From: Sphingobacteriaceae bacterium
GTDB lineage: Bacteria > Bacteroidota > Bacteroidia > Sphingobacteriales > Sphingobacteriaceae
Reading direction: 5' to 3'
Assembly: GCA_029266635.1 (NCBI GenBank)
Contig: JAQSWM010000003.1
Span: forward strand, 124,001 to 188,000
DNA length: 64,000 nucleotides
A program made the translations under genes and the position numbers. Positions 53,602-62,462 of this stretch are shown in pieces. Positions within the stretch are counted from its first letter, which is position 1; every line of letters begins with the position of its first letter. The notes under the pieces were generated by a model. The model did no database searches. It was given only the letters and a program-made list of their open reading frames with translations, and was not told where the DNA came from.

Positions 53602-55686
53602 ATGAGAAAGCGCAGCATTAGCTTGATAATAGGATTGATGAGCTTGGCTTTGTTGGGCGTTATTGGCATGCAGTTTTATTTCCTGCGGGAGTCTTACCGG
53701 TTAAAGACCCAGCTTTTTAACCAGGCTGTGAAAGAGGCACTGAACACCCTGGTTGCCAAAATTGAAAAGCAAGATGCATTCAACTTTTTAGACAGCAAAG
53801 AGAAAGAACAGGAGTATCAGAGAACCGTTAAGCCATCTTCTCAATTAGTAAAAGTGAAGGTACCGCTACCGCGGGAAGCTGAAAGTAAGAAGCAGGTGAG
53901 AGTAGTGGATGAAGCCACAACCTTGCTCCCATCTATTACTTCCGGGCATTCCAGATTTGTGTTCAGGCAATCAGGAGAAGCGAACCAGGATTCAGAAACA
54001 TTCATTAGCCGCTTAAAAAATGGAACTGCAGATACGCTACGGCTAAACATAGCACAACTCGCAACTGCGACTCATCCCGTTAGGCTGAATGGTACTTACA
54101 ACGTTTACAGGAAAAAACCAGAATACACCCGGGAAGCAAATACAGAGCGATACGCGAAACTGCTGGAAGCAGAACAGTTCAAAGCAGACCGGTTGTTTGA
54201 AAAACGCGACAGTATTTTTCGCCAAACCCACCCAGTTGCCTTCGCTTATAAAAACGTAATACCTGATGTTAACGAGAACCTACCCGTGGATCTCAAGTTA
54301 GATGTGGTGGAATATGCCGATGAACTGGGGCGGATGCAGCAGTTTGCTAAGTTGAATGTTGTTCCCAAAAACGGAACCTTTTCCGAAACGCCAACGGAAC
54401 CAAGAAGGGAGGCGAGAAAAGATACGATCATCCAATATGTAGTTATGGACCCGCAGGTTGGGCCGCGAATTTACACCAGGGTGAAGCCACGGATGGTGCA
54501 GATTGATCCACAGATTTTGGAAGAGGACCATGCGAAGCAATTAAAAGAGGCGTCGCGGGTAAATAAGTTTGTAAAGAAAATAGAAACTAAAAACGCTTTG
54601 CAGGCTTTGGTGACAGAGTTTCAGCGGGTGGATTTGCCACTAAGCGAACGCATTAAATTTTCTCTTCTTGATTCGTTATTGAAAGCTGAGTTGAAAAGCA
54701 ATGGGATTGATATTCCATTTGAATATAAAATCACCTCGTCAAAAAAAGATTCCGTGATCTTCACGAAAGCCTCGGATAAACAGGCGTTTGTTCCGCAAAA
54801 TACTTACCAGGCAATTTTATTCCCTAAAGACATTGTGCGAGATGCCGGGCTGCTTACCCTGACCTTTCCGGGAAAAAATTCGGTCATATTTTCAAACATG
54901 TCTGTGATGATGGGCTCATCCGCAGGCTTGTTGATGGTGCTTTTGTTCTGCTTCGGCTACACTATCCACATCATCCTGCGCCAGAAAAAGATTTCTGAGA
55001 TGAAGACGGATTTCATCAACAACATGACACACGAGTTTAAAACTCCGGTTGCCACAATCATGATTGCCAGCGAGGCATTAAAAGATCCGGAAATTACCGA
55101 AGATCAAAGCCGCATCAGCCGCTTGGCTGGAATTATTTATGATGAAAACGTTCGCCTTGGAAGCCATATTGAGCGTGTGCTAAATATTGCAAAAATTGAC
55201 AAAGACGACTTGAAGCTGGAGCACAAGCCCGTTGACATGAACGATTTAATTGCTGCAATTATTGATACGATGGCACTACAAATCCAGAAGAAAGAAGCCA
55301 CAGTTGATTTGGACTTGAAAGCGGAAATGCCGGTTGTGTACGGCGATGAGCTTCACCTCAGCAATGTGATTTTTAATCTATTGGATAATGCTATCAAATA
55401 CAGCAAAGAAAATCCGCACGTTTCAATAGCTACTTTCAACCAGGGAAAAAATCTCGTTATACGTGTCACTGATCAGGGTATCGGAATGAACAAAGATCAA
55501 TTATCCAGGATATTTGAGCAGTTTTACCGCATCCCCACGGGAAACTTACATGATGTAAAAGGCTTCGGTCTGGGTCTAAGTTACGTTAATAACATAGTTA
55601 AGCGCCTTAATGGCACAGTGAAGGTGAAAAGTGAAAAAGACAAAGGCTCTGAATTCGAAATAATTTTACCGGCTCAATATAGCTGA
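53602..55686 (+). CDS. Sensor histidine kinase, RprX-like, large periplasmic domain
   Basis: A 694-residue inner-membrane kinase. One helix lies at about 8-27, a periplasmic region of about 400 residues follows, then a second helix at about 440-460. The H-box is MTHEFKTPVAT (His477), the N-box FNLLDNAIKYS, with DQGIGM, FEQFYRIPTG and GFGLGLSYVNNIVKR. The pairing with an OmpR-type regulator 22 nt downstream and the layout fit the Bacteroides RprX/RprY system. The signal is unknown. Confidence 0.9.
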   Translation: MRKRSISLIIGLMSLALLGVIGMQFYFLRESYRLKTQLFNQAVKEALNTLVAKIEKQDAFNFLDSKEKEQEYQRTVKPSSQLVKVKVPLPREAESKKQVRVVDEATTLLPSITSGHSRFVFRQSGEANQDSETFISRLKNGTADTLRLNIAQLATATHPVRLNGTYNVYRKKPEYTREANTERYAKLLEAEQFKADRLFEKRDSIFRQTHPVAFAYKNVIPDVNENLPVDLKLDVVEYADELGRMQQFAKLNVVPKNGTFSETPTEPRREARKDTIIQYVVMDPQVGPRIYTRVKPRMVQIDPQILEEDHAKQLKEASRVNKFVKKIETKNALQALVTEFQRVDLPLSERIKFSLLDSLLKAELKSNGIDIPFEYKITSSKKDSVIFTKASDKQAFVPQNTYQAILFPKDIVRDAGLLTLTFPGKNSVIFSNMSVMMGSSAGLLMVLLFCFGYTIHIILRQKKISEMKTDFINNMTHEFKTPVATIMIASEALKDPEITEDQSRISRLAGIIYDENVRLGSHIERVLNIAKIDKDDLKLEHKPVDMNDLIAAIIDTMALQIQKKEATVDLDLKAEMPVVYGDELHLSNVIFNLLDNAIKYSKENPHVSIATFNQGKNLVIRVTDQGIGMNKDQLSRIFEQFYRIPTGNLHDVKGFGLGLSYVNNIVKRLNGTVKVKSEKDKGSEFEIILPAQYS

Positions 55687-55708
55687 TCAACGACTGTTCC
55701 CTTAAGCC

Positions 55709-56401
55709 ATGAAGAAAATTCTACTTGTTGAAGACGATCCCAACCTCGGCATGCTGCTGCAGGATTATTTGCAGCTGAAAGGGAAGTTTGACGTAGTACT
55801 TTGTAAGGATGGCGATGAAGGCTTGAAAGCTTTTTCTAAAGACAAGTTTGACCTTTGCATTTTCGATGTGATGATGCCAAAAAAGGATGGCTTTACACTG
55901 GGCAAAGATGTGCGAAAAATAAATCCTGATGTCCCAATCATCTTCGCAACCGCTAAGAGCATGATGGAAGACAAAGTAGAGGCCTTTTCGCTCGGCGGCG
56001 ACGATTATATCACCAAACCATTTCGGATCGAAGAGCTGCTGCTGCGGATAAACGCCCTTCTCAAGAGAATTTCAAACCAGGAAAAAGCAGTTGAGGAACT
56101 GCCTACCCGCTTTGACATCGGTAACTATCAATTCGACTACACTGCACAGGTAATAAGCTATAACGGCGTTCAGCAAAAGGTTTCTACAAAGGAAGCCGAG
56201 CTGCTGCGGCTGCTTTGCCTCAAGAAAAATGATGTGCTAACCCGCGAAGAAGCCCTTCTGAGCATCTGGCATGATGATAATTATTTCAACGGCCGCAGCA
56301 TGGATGTTTTCCTGAGCAAGCTCCGCAAGTTTTTGAAAGACGACGAACGCGTGGAGATCGTTAATGTGCACGGCAAGGGGTATAAGCTGCTGGTGAACTG
56401 A
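55709..56401 (+). CDS. Response regulator, RprY-like (OmpR family)
   Basis: A 230-residue regulator: receiver with Asp53 in LCIFDVMMPKKDG, Lys in DDYITKPFRIEE, and a C-terminal winged helix (about 130-230: VSTKEAELLRLLCLKKNDVLTREEAL, RSMDVFLSKLRKFL, VNVHGKGYKLLV). It is co-transcribed with the kinase before it. In Bacteroides fragilis RprY binds promoters of metabolic and stress genes; targets here are unknown. Confidence 0.94.
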   Translation: MKKILLVEDDPNLGMLLQDYLQLKGKFDVVLCKDGDEGLKAFSKDKFDLCIFDVMMPKKDGFTLGKDVRKINPDVPIIFATAKSMMEDKVEAFSLGGDDYITKPFRIEELLLRINALLKRISNQEKAVEELPTRFDIGNYQFDYTAQVISYNGVQQKVSTKEAELLRLLCLKKNDVLTREEALLSIWHDDNYFNGRSMDVFLSKLRKFLKDDERVEIVNVHGKGYKLLVN

Positions 56402-56507
56402 TAACATTAGCGATTGGTGCTCTGCTGTTCTATGTACTTACTTTAACATCTTGGTTACACTTAAACAGTAGAGATCATTCTGCGTCTAATCAGACACTGC
56501 TTCGCTA

Positions 56508-57488
56508 ATGAATGTTCTGATTGTTGATCATAGCCGAATTCCACCTTTGAATTATGGTGGAACAGAGCGTGTAATTTGGTTTTTGGGAAAGGAGCTATCA
56601 AAGCTCGGGCATAAAGTCACTTATTTGGTTAACAAAGGTTCTCACTGTGATTTTGCCGAGGTTTTATTTATTGACAGGGGCAAGCCGCTCTCTCAACAAA
56701 TTCCTGAAGGCACAGACATTGCCCACTTCAATAGCCCCCTTAACGAATCTGTTTCCATTCCATATGTTGTAACCATACATGGAAACCTCTCCGGATCCGC
56801 CGAGTTGGACAGGAATGCAATTTTTATCTCTAAAAGCCATGCAGAGCGCCATGGATCGTCATCATTCGTGTACAATGGTATCGACTGGAGTTTTTATCCT
56901 AAACCACAACTCACAAATACCCGCCGATATTTTCATTTTCTGGGAAATGCTGCGTGGCGGGTCAAGAATGTGAAAGGAGCAATTCAAGTGATTAAAGCCA
57001 CGCAGAACGAGACGTTGAAAGTACTTGGCGGTAACCGGCTCAATTTTAAAATGGGCTTCAGGTTTACTCTTTCACGGCGGATCGAATTTGAAGGGATGGT
57101 TGCAGGCGAGAAAAAGATCAATTTACTCCAGGGTTCAAAGGGATTGGTGTTCCCGGTGCGATGGCATGAGCCATTTGGCCTCGCGGTGATCGAAAGCTTG
57201 TTTATGGGTTGCCCGGTCTTTGGCACGCCCTACGGCTCGCTTCCTGAACTTGTAAATAATGATGTAGGATTTCTCTCAAACAATCACCAGTCTCTGGCCG
57301 AACAAGTAGAGAACTGTCAGCAATTTGATCGGGGCAAGTGCTACCAGTATGCATCAGAGCTATTTAACTCCAGGAAAATGGCTTTAGCATACTTAGCCAA
57401 GTATGAGCAAGTGCTGAATGGAAATCAACTAAATGAATCCAAACCTAAATTGAAGCAGCAAACTGCTAAGTTTCTCGAGTGGGACTAA
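56508..57488 (+). CDS. Glycosyltransferase, GT4/GT-B type
   Basis: A 326-residue GT-B enzyme. The N-terminal GGTERVIWFLGKELSKLGHKV and the C-terminal PVRWHEPFGLAVIESLFMGCPVFGTPYGSLPELV with the E-x7-E pattern are typical of GT4. It is short for the family, with a reduced N-terminal domain. Donor and acceptor are unknown, and no other polysaccharide gene is adjacent. The 3' end comes within about 48 nt of clpS, so its last codons overlap the clpS promoter region. Confidence 0.87.
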   Translation: MNVLIVDHSRIPPLNYGGTERVIWFLGKELSKLGHKVTYLVNKGSHCDFAEVLFIDRGKPLSQQIPEGTDIAHFNSPLNESVSIPYVVTIHGNLSGSAELDRNAIFISKSHAERHGSSSFVYNGIDWSFYPKPQLTNTRRYFHFLGNAAWRVKNVKGAIQVIKATQNETLKVLGGNRLNFKMGFRFTLSRRIEFEGMVAGEKKINLLQGSKGLVFPVRWHEPFGLAVIESLFMGCPVFGTPYGSLPELVNNDVGFLSNNHQSLAEQVENCQQFDRGKCYQYASELFNSRKMALAYLAKYEQVLNGNQLNESKPKLKQQTAKFLEWD

Positions 57489-57523
57489 TGCTACTTAAAC
57501 TATCCGGCACGTGTGAAAATCCT

Positions 57524-57531
57524 TATTTTTG
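57524..57531 (+). promoter_or_regulatory. clpS -7 box (TATTTTTG)
   Basis: TATTTTTG ends exactly 4 nt before ATG 57536, which supports that start over the in-frame upstream ATG at 57479. Confidence 0.5.
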
Positions 57532-57535
57532 CAGA

Positions 57536-57832
57536 ATGGACATTAATTTTGCTGATACAGAAACACAGGAACAAACATTTACTCTGGATGAAGTATTAGC
57601 TGGTTTAAAGGTTAATCATCGCCTTATTTTATGGAATGATGACACCAATACCTTTGAGCACGTAATTTATTGCCTTGTTAAATACCTCGACTACTCCAGC
57701 CAGCAGGCAGAGAAAATTGCCTGGACCGTCCACAACGATGGCAAATGCAATGTCCTTGAAGGTTCGTTCACAGAACTGGAGGTATACCGAAAAATTCTTC
57801 AGCAGGAAGGATTAACCGTCAGCATCGACTGA
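57536..57832 (+). CDS. clpS: ClpS, adaptor for N-degron substrates
   Basis: A 98-residue adaptor that hands proteins with bulky hydrophobic N-termini to ClpAP. LILWNDDTNTFEHVIYCLVKYLDYSSQQAEKIAWTVH covers the substrate pocket (Asn-Asp-Asp, with the His of the HxxV-like face), and VLEGSFTELEVYRKILQQEGL completes the fold. ATG 57536 gives the normal length; the longer frame overlaps the glycosyltransferase end. No clpA is adjacent. Confidence 0.94.
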   Translation: MDINFADTETQEQTFTLDEVLAGLKVNHRLILWNDDTNTFEHVIYCLVKYLDYSSQQAEKIAWTVHNDGKCNVLEGSFTELEVYRKILQQEGLTVSID

Positions 57833-57949
57833 TCCTTGCCCACTTTTTTCCCTTTTTTTGACAATTTTATTTTACCTTTCGGTTGTGCTTCAGCATAAAT
57901 GTTAGCTGGGCCAGTCAAAGTCACGTTAGATAATTGTTCATAAGAGAGA

Positions 57950-60616
57950 ATGTATTCTGAAAATCCCGACACAGAAGCTCTGAGACTGGAATTAGCCCGA
58001 ACAAAGAACGAACTTCATACTCTTTCAAAACGATTCTCATTAGCTACACAATCCGTGCGGCTGGGCATATGGGAATATGTTTTAGACGACAATCGGATAT
58101 TGCTTGATGAGAATACGACGGAGATGTATGGCCTGGAGAAAGGAAGTAGCTATTCTCTCGAAGATCTGACGCAGCTTGTGTATCCTGAAGATCGTGCCCA
58201 AGTTGGCGCTTCGGTGGAATCTGCGATCCAGACTGGCGAAGGGTTCAGAGGCAGTTTAAGGATTTTAAAGCCAGATGGCGAGATCAGGTATATCCGTGTT
58301 GGTGGTATGGTGGAAAAGGATGAGTCGGGCAGAGCCGTGCGATTGGTGGGAGCAAATCAGGATATTACCAGCAAAGTGCGAGCCGAACAAGCCATCAAAG
58401 ACAGCGAAGCTAAGTACAAGTCTTTCTTTGAAAATAGTATGGATGCCATCCTTATTGGCAGAGTTGACGGTACAATTATATCGGCAAACCCGGCAGCATG
58501 TGAGATATTCAGGAAAACTGAAGCTGAGATAATCGAGGCCGGGAGAGATAACCTTGTCGATAATAGCGACGGGAAGTTGACTAAGCTCATAGAAAAACGC
58601 GACAGCACCGGCAGAGCTAAGGGAGAAATCACTTTGGTTCGCCATGATGGCTCAAAGTTTACTGCAGAAATATCCCTCGCGTTATTTAGTGATACCTCTG
58701 GCGAAAAGTTGCTCCACATTCTGCTACGCGACATTACGGAGCGCCTCAATTCAGAACAGCAACTTCGCGAAAGCGAAGCCAAATACCGATCATTTTTTGA
58801 AAATAGCATGGATGCCACCCTTCTGACTATAAGGGATGGACGGGTGCTTGCGGCAAATCCGGCTGCATGCGAAATGTTTGAAATGAACGAGGAAGAAATC
58901 TGTCGCGTTGGAAGAGACGGTTTAGTAGACACCAGCGACCCAGCTCTCCCAAAACTGGTGGAAGAAAGATTAAGAAAGGGCAAAGCGAAAGGTGAGCTGA
59001 CCTTTAAACGTAAAAATGGCTCAACCTTTCCCGCCGAGGTGAGTTCATCGGTTTTTGAGTCAAACGGAGAGTACATGACTATCATGATCATCCGCGATTT
59101 TAGCGAACGAAAAAATGCGGAAGCCGAACTCAAGCACAGCAATGAACGCTACGAAATTGTTTCAAAGGCAACTAACGATGCCGTTTGGGACTGGAACTTA
59201 AAGACGAACGAGCTCTGGTGGGGAGAGAACTTTTTTACACTGTTCGGTTACAACAAAGACGAAACGCCATCAAGTATTGATTCCTGGTATGCAGGCATCC
59301 ACCCGAAAGATAAAGATCCTGTAATGGGTGATATTGCCAGGGCCATAAGCAAAAGAGAGCATTCATGGGCGGGGGAATATCGTTTCTATAAGGCAAACGG
59401 CGAGTTTCTGTATGTGTATGATCGCGGTTACCTGGAGTATGACGAAAATGGGATCCCGCATCGGATGATTGGGTCCATGTCTGATATCACTGCCAGAAAA
59501 ACTGCTGAAGAAAGTCTCAAGCATAGTGAAGAGGGCTACCGGCAAATTGTTGAAACAGCGCAAGAGGGTATTTGGCTTATAGATCAGGAGAATGTAACCA
59601 TTTTCGTGAACAGGAAAATGTGCGACATTTTAGGATATTCTCAATCTGAAATGATGGGCTGCAAGAGCTATGAGTTTATGGCTGAGGAGTGGCGGAAAGT
59701 TGATGAAGAACAAACCGCGAAGCGTACCAAAGGGCGAAACGAAAACTATGAATTCCAATTTCTGTCTAAGAGCGGTACGGGCGTTTGGGTAAGCATTTCT
59801 ACAAACTCGGTTTACAATGAAGATGGAAGCTATCGTGGTGCTTTGGCGATGGTAACAGATATATCTCAGAAGAAAGAACAGGAGATTGAACTACAAAAAA
59901 CCACCGAAGAAAGAGAAATGCTGATCAGCGAACTTGTGAAGTCCAACTACGATCTTCAGCAGTTTAGCTACATTACCTCACATAATTTCCGGGCACCAAT
60001 GGCCAATCTCATCGCATTGCTTAACCTGATAGATGAAGGCAGCCTTGATGATGAAAACCGGAACATTATAGATATGTTCCGTTCGTCTACCAACCAGCTT
60101 AATACCACAATCAACGATTTGGTAGAAATACTTATCGTAAAAAGCAGTACTAACCTGCTCATGTCTGAGAATGATATTGAAGCTGTTTATGAAGAAATAT
60201 ACTCCACTCTGCTGTTTCAAATCGTAGAAACTGGCGCTGTCATAAACCGCGATTTTAAAGTCAGGAATATCTACTTTCATACTACCTATCTGAAAAGTAT
60301 CCTGATGAACTTGCTTACAAATGCAATCAGGTATAGATCTCCGTCGCGGCAATTGGAAATATCCATTCGCACAGAAGAAGATGTAAACGGAAATATTTTG
60401 CTCACGGTGGCTGATAATGGATTGGGTATAGACCTGAAGAGGCACGGCAACAGTTTATTCGGGCTTTACCAAAAGTTTCACAGCAATCCCGAGAGCGTTG
60501 GGCTTGGGCTGTACATCGTAAAATCTCAAATCACTGCCCTTGGCGGGAGCATCAGCGTAGACAGCGAAGTGGACAAAGGTTCAACGTTTTCTATAACCTT
60601 TAAAGCACACAAATAG
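57950..60616 (+). CDS. Cytosolic multi-PAS sensor histidine kinase
   Basis: An 888-residue kinase without membrane helices. A short coiled coil starts it (about 8-28), then five PAS domains at about 28-145, 152-270, 275-393, 398-520 and 525-645, a coiled coil, the H-box TSHNFRAPMANL (His678) and a HATPase domain (about 760-888: MNLLTNAIRYR, VADNGLGIDL, VGLGLYIVKSQ). PAS2 and PAS3 are close copies. No response regulator is adjacent; the single-domain regulator at 34948 is one possible partner among others in the genome. Confidence 0.92.
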   Translation: MYSENPDTEALRLELARTKNELHTLSKRFSLATQSVRLGIWEYVLDDNRILLDENTTEMYGLEKGSSYSLEDLTQLVYPEDRAQVGASVESAIQTGEGFRGSLRILKPDGEIRYIRVGGMVEKDESGRAVRLVGANQDITSKVRAEQAIKDSEAKYKSFFENSMDAILIGRVDGTIISANPAACEIFRKTEAEIIEAGRDNLVDNSDGKLTKLIEKRDSTGRAKGEITLVRHDGSKFTAEISLALFSDTSGEKLLHILLRDITERLNSEQQLRESEAKYRSFFENSMDATLLTIRDGRVLAANPAACEMFEMNEEEICRVGRDGLVDTSDPALPKLVEERLRKGKAKGELTFKRKNGSTFPAEVSSSVFESNGEYMTIMIIRDFSERKNAEAELKHSNERYEIVSKATNDAVWDWNLKTNELWWGENFFTLFGYNKDETPSSIDSWYAGIHPKDKDPVMGDIARAISKREHSWAGEYRFYKANGEFLYVYDRGYLEYDENGIPHRMIGSMSDITARKTAEESLKHSEEGYRQIVETAQEGIWLIDQENVTIFVNRKMCDILGYSQSEMMGCKSYEFMAEEWRKVDEEQTAKRTKGRNENYEFQFLSKSGTGVWVSISTNSVYNEDGSYRGALAMVTDISQKKEQEIELQKTTEEREMLISELVKSNYDLQQFSYITSHNFRAPMANLIALLNLIDEGSLDDENRNIIDMFRSSTNQLNTTINDLVEILIVKSSTNLLMSENDIEAVYEEIYSTLLFQIVETGAVINRDFKVRNIYFHTTYLKSILMNLLTNAIRYRSPSRQLEISIRTEEDVNGNILLTVADNGLGIDLKRHGNSLFGLYQKFHSNPESVGLGLYIVKSQITALGGSISVDSEVDKGSTFSITFKAHK
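58403..59140 (+). repeat. Tandem duplication of a PAS-domain segment
   Basis: Two units of 369 bp (123 codons) begin with the near-identical SEAKY(K/R)SFFENSMDA at 58403 and 58772 and share NPAACE and the RDNLVD/RDGLVD, AKGE(I/L) stretches. They encode PAS2 and PAS3 of the kinase. Confidence 0.85.
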
Positions 60617-60639
60617 CGATCTTACCGGTTTAGAACGAT

Positions 60640-61692
60640 ATGAAACTCAGTTTCCTATCGATTCTTTTATTTCTATCTGCCTTCTCTTTAAGAGCACAAC
60701 CAAAGCTCCTGAATAAAGAATCAGATCAGCAATTTGCCAATCGGATGCGGTGGTTTACGCAGGCGAAATTTGGGATGTTCGTACATTTTGGCCTTTATAG
60801 CCAATTGGGCGGAGTTTGGAAAGGTCAGCCTGTTGAAGGCTATTCCGAATGGATACAAGCTAACGCCGACATCCCACCTGAAGAATATGCGCACTTAGCT
60901 GATGAATTCGATCCCGTAAATTTCAACGCCGATTCTATTGTGAGCCTGGCTAAAAGGGCAGGAATGAAATACCTCGTGGTAACTGCCAAACACCACGATG
61001 GATTTTGCTTGTGGGATAGCAAATACACCAATTTCGATGTTGCAAGCACACAATTTAAACGTGATATATTAAAGGAACTCAGCGATGCTTGCAAAAAGCA
61101 AAACCTCAGATTGGGTACATACTACAGTATTATCGATTGGCATCATTCATCCCAGGAAGAAAATAGCAATGGTAAAAACGCCTGGGAACGTTGGGGACAA
61201 GTGCAGATGAAAGCCGGTGAGAGACAGAAGTATATTGACTTCATGAAAAATCAGGTAAGGGAGCTTATTGAGAATTATGATACAGATATAATGTGGTTTG
61301 ATGGGGATTGGGTGAAATGGTGGGATATGGAGGCTGGAATGGATCTATACAATTACATTCGCAGGCTGAAGCCCGGTATCATTATCAATAACCGGGTTGC
61401 AAAACGGGAGTTGTTTCAGAAAGATTTTGGCACACCGGAGCAGTCACACTTCAATAAGGAGGTGCCATATAAATGGGAAGCTTGTTATACGATGAACAAT
61501 TCATGGGGCTTTAAAGCAGGCGATAGTAATTGGAAGCCCGCCGCCGACATTTACCAGAAGTTGCTTGAAATTAACAGCAAGGGCGGAAACTTGTTGTTAA
61601 ATGTAGGACCTGACGACACAGGCAATATTCCCGATCCAAGCGTAGATATACTCCTAAAAGTAGGAGAAATGTTAAGTGTCCACCCGGACTAA
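60640..61692 (+). CDS. GH29 alpha-L-fucosidase, single-domain
   Basis: A 350-residue exported glycosidase with a signal peptide (about 1-19). RWFTQAKFGMFVHFGLYSQLGG, VVTAKHHDGFCLWDSKYTNFD and the nucleophile Asp221 in DIMWFDGDW are diagnostic of GH29. GGNLLLNVGPDDTGNIP closes the barrel. The C-terminal beta-sandwich of many GH29 proteins (about 450 residues or more) is absent. No Sus-like transport or other glycosidase gene is nearby, so it is not in a polysaccharide utilisation locus within this window. Confidence 0.92.
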   Translation: MKLSFLSILLFLSAFSLRAQPKLLNKESDQQFANRMRWFTQAKFGMFVHFGLYSQLGGVWKGQPVEGYSEWIQANADIPPEEYAHLADEFDPVNFNADSIVSLAKRAGMKYLVVTAKHHDGFCLWDSKYTNFDVASTQFKRDILKELSDACKKQNLRLGTYYSIIDWHHSSQEENSNGKNAWERWGQVQMKAGERQKYIDFMKNQVRELIENYDTDIMWFDGDWVKWWDMEAGMDLYNYIRRLKPGIIINNRVAKRELFQKDFGTPEQSHFNKEVPYKWEACYTMNNSWGFKAGDSNWKPAADIYQKLLEINSKGGNLLLNVGPDDTGNIPDPSVDILLKVGEMLSVHPD

Positions 61693-61783
61693 GAGATGTG
61701 TGTTATCTATGAATTTGCTTTTAATGTATAGACATGCTCTATGGGCATATCATTAAAAAGAATGTTATTAAACCTCTGATTTG

Positions 61784-61814
61784 TTGATGGGAGGTGTTTA
61801 TACCCGTACCTTTG
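61784..61814 (+). promoter_or_regulatory. ahpC promoter (TTG-N20-TACCTTTG)
   Basis: TTG (61784-61786), a 20-nt spacer and TACCTTTG (61807-61814). The predicted leader is about 29 nt. Confidence 0.65.
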
Positions 61815-61847
61815 TGCCAGTAAAACAAATCAAAAAACCAACGTATT

Positions 61848-62393
61848 ATGATAACAATAGGCGAAAAATTTCCTGCTTTTGAAAAGAAAGCTGTGGTAAG
61901 CATTGAAAAAGGAAAAGAGTTTGAAACATTAACTTCAGACTATTTAACAAATGATGATAATGTTTGGACAGTGATGTTCTGGTGGCCGAAGGACTTTACC
62001 TTTGTATGCCCTACAGAAATTGCTGAATTCAACAAGTCGTTTGGCGAGTTCCGCGACCGTGATGCCCGTCTGATTGGCGCTTCTACAGATTCTGAGTTCG
62101 TTCACGCTGCATGGAGAAGAGATCACGATGATCTTCGCGACTTAAAATTCCCGATGCTGGCAGATACTTCTAAATCATTGGCTGAAGCTTTGGGCATTCT
62201 GGAGCCGGTAGAAAAGATTGCATATCGTGCAACTTTCATTATCGATCCAACGGGTGTTGTTCGTTGGGTGTGCGTTAACGACCTGAATGTCGGTAGGAAT
62301 GTTAAAGAGGTTTTGCGAGTGCTTGATGGCTTGCAAACTGACGAGCTTTGCCCATGTAACTGGGAAAAAGGCCAGGAAACCTTGAACGTATAA
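61848..62393 (+). CDS. ahpC: Alkyl hydroperoxide reductase AhpC-like peroxiredoxin
   Basis: A 181-residue cytoplasmic 2-Cys peroxiredoxin that reduces peroxides. The peroxidatic Cys54 is in FTFVCPTEI, with Arg near 128 for the active site. The C-terminal ELCPCNW gives Cys168 and Cys170, the same spacing as the pair in Mycobacterium tuberculosis AhpC, which is reduced by AhpD. The next gene is ahpD, which fits. There is no ahpF in the window. Confidence 0.93.
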   Translation: MITIGEKFPAFEKKAVVSIEKGKEFETLTSDYLTNDDNVWTVMFWWPKDFTFVCPTEIAEFNKSFGEFRDRDARLIGASTDSEFVHAAWRRDHDDLRDLKFPMLADTSKSLAEALGILEPVEKIAYRATFIIDPTGVVRWVCVNDLNVGRNVKEVLRVLDGLQTDELCPCNWEKGQETLNV

Positions 62394-62411
62394 GTAAATT
62401 GCCCATTACAT

Positions 62412-62447
62412 AAAAATCCCTCCACTGAAAGGCTGGAGGGATTTTTT
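62412..62447 (+). terminator. Intrinsic terminator between ahpC and ahpD
   Basis: A 13-bp stem (62412-62424 with 62434-62446), 9-nt loop, T run to 62447. It ends only 16 nt before the ahpD ATG, so ahpD must depend on read-through or another promoter. Confidence 0.88.
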
Positions 62448-62462
62448 CTAAACAGATAAATC

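Noticed and set aside
58357-59142. A 261-codon open frame on the minus strand inside the PAS kinase gene
   Set aside because: It is antisense to well-conserved PAS domains, with composition typical of a mirrored frame.
60640-61692. A polysaccharide utilisation locus around the fucosidase
   Set aside because: No SusC/SusD pair, sulfatase or other glycosidase lies on either side; the TonB receptor at 42399 is far away and unrelated.
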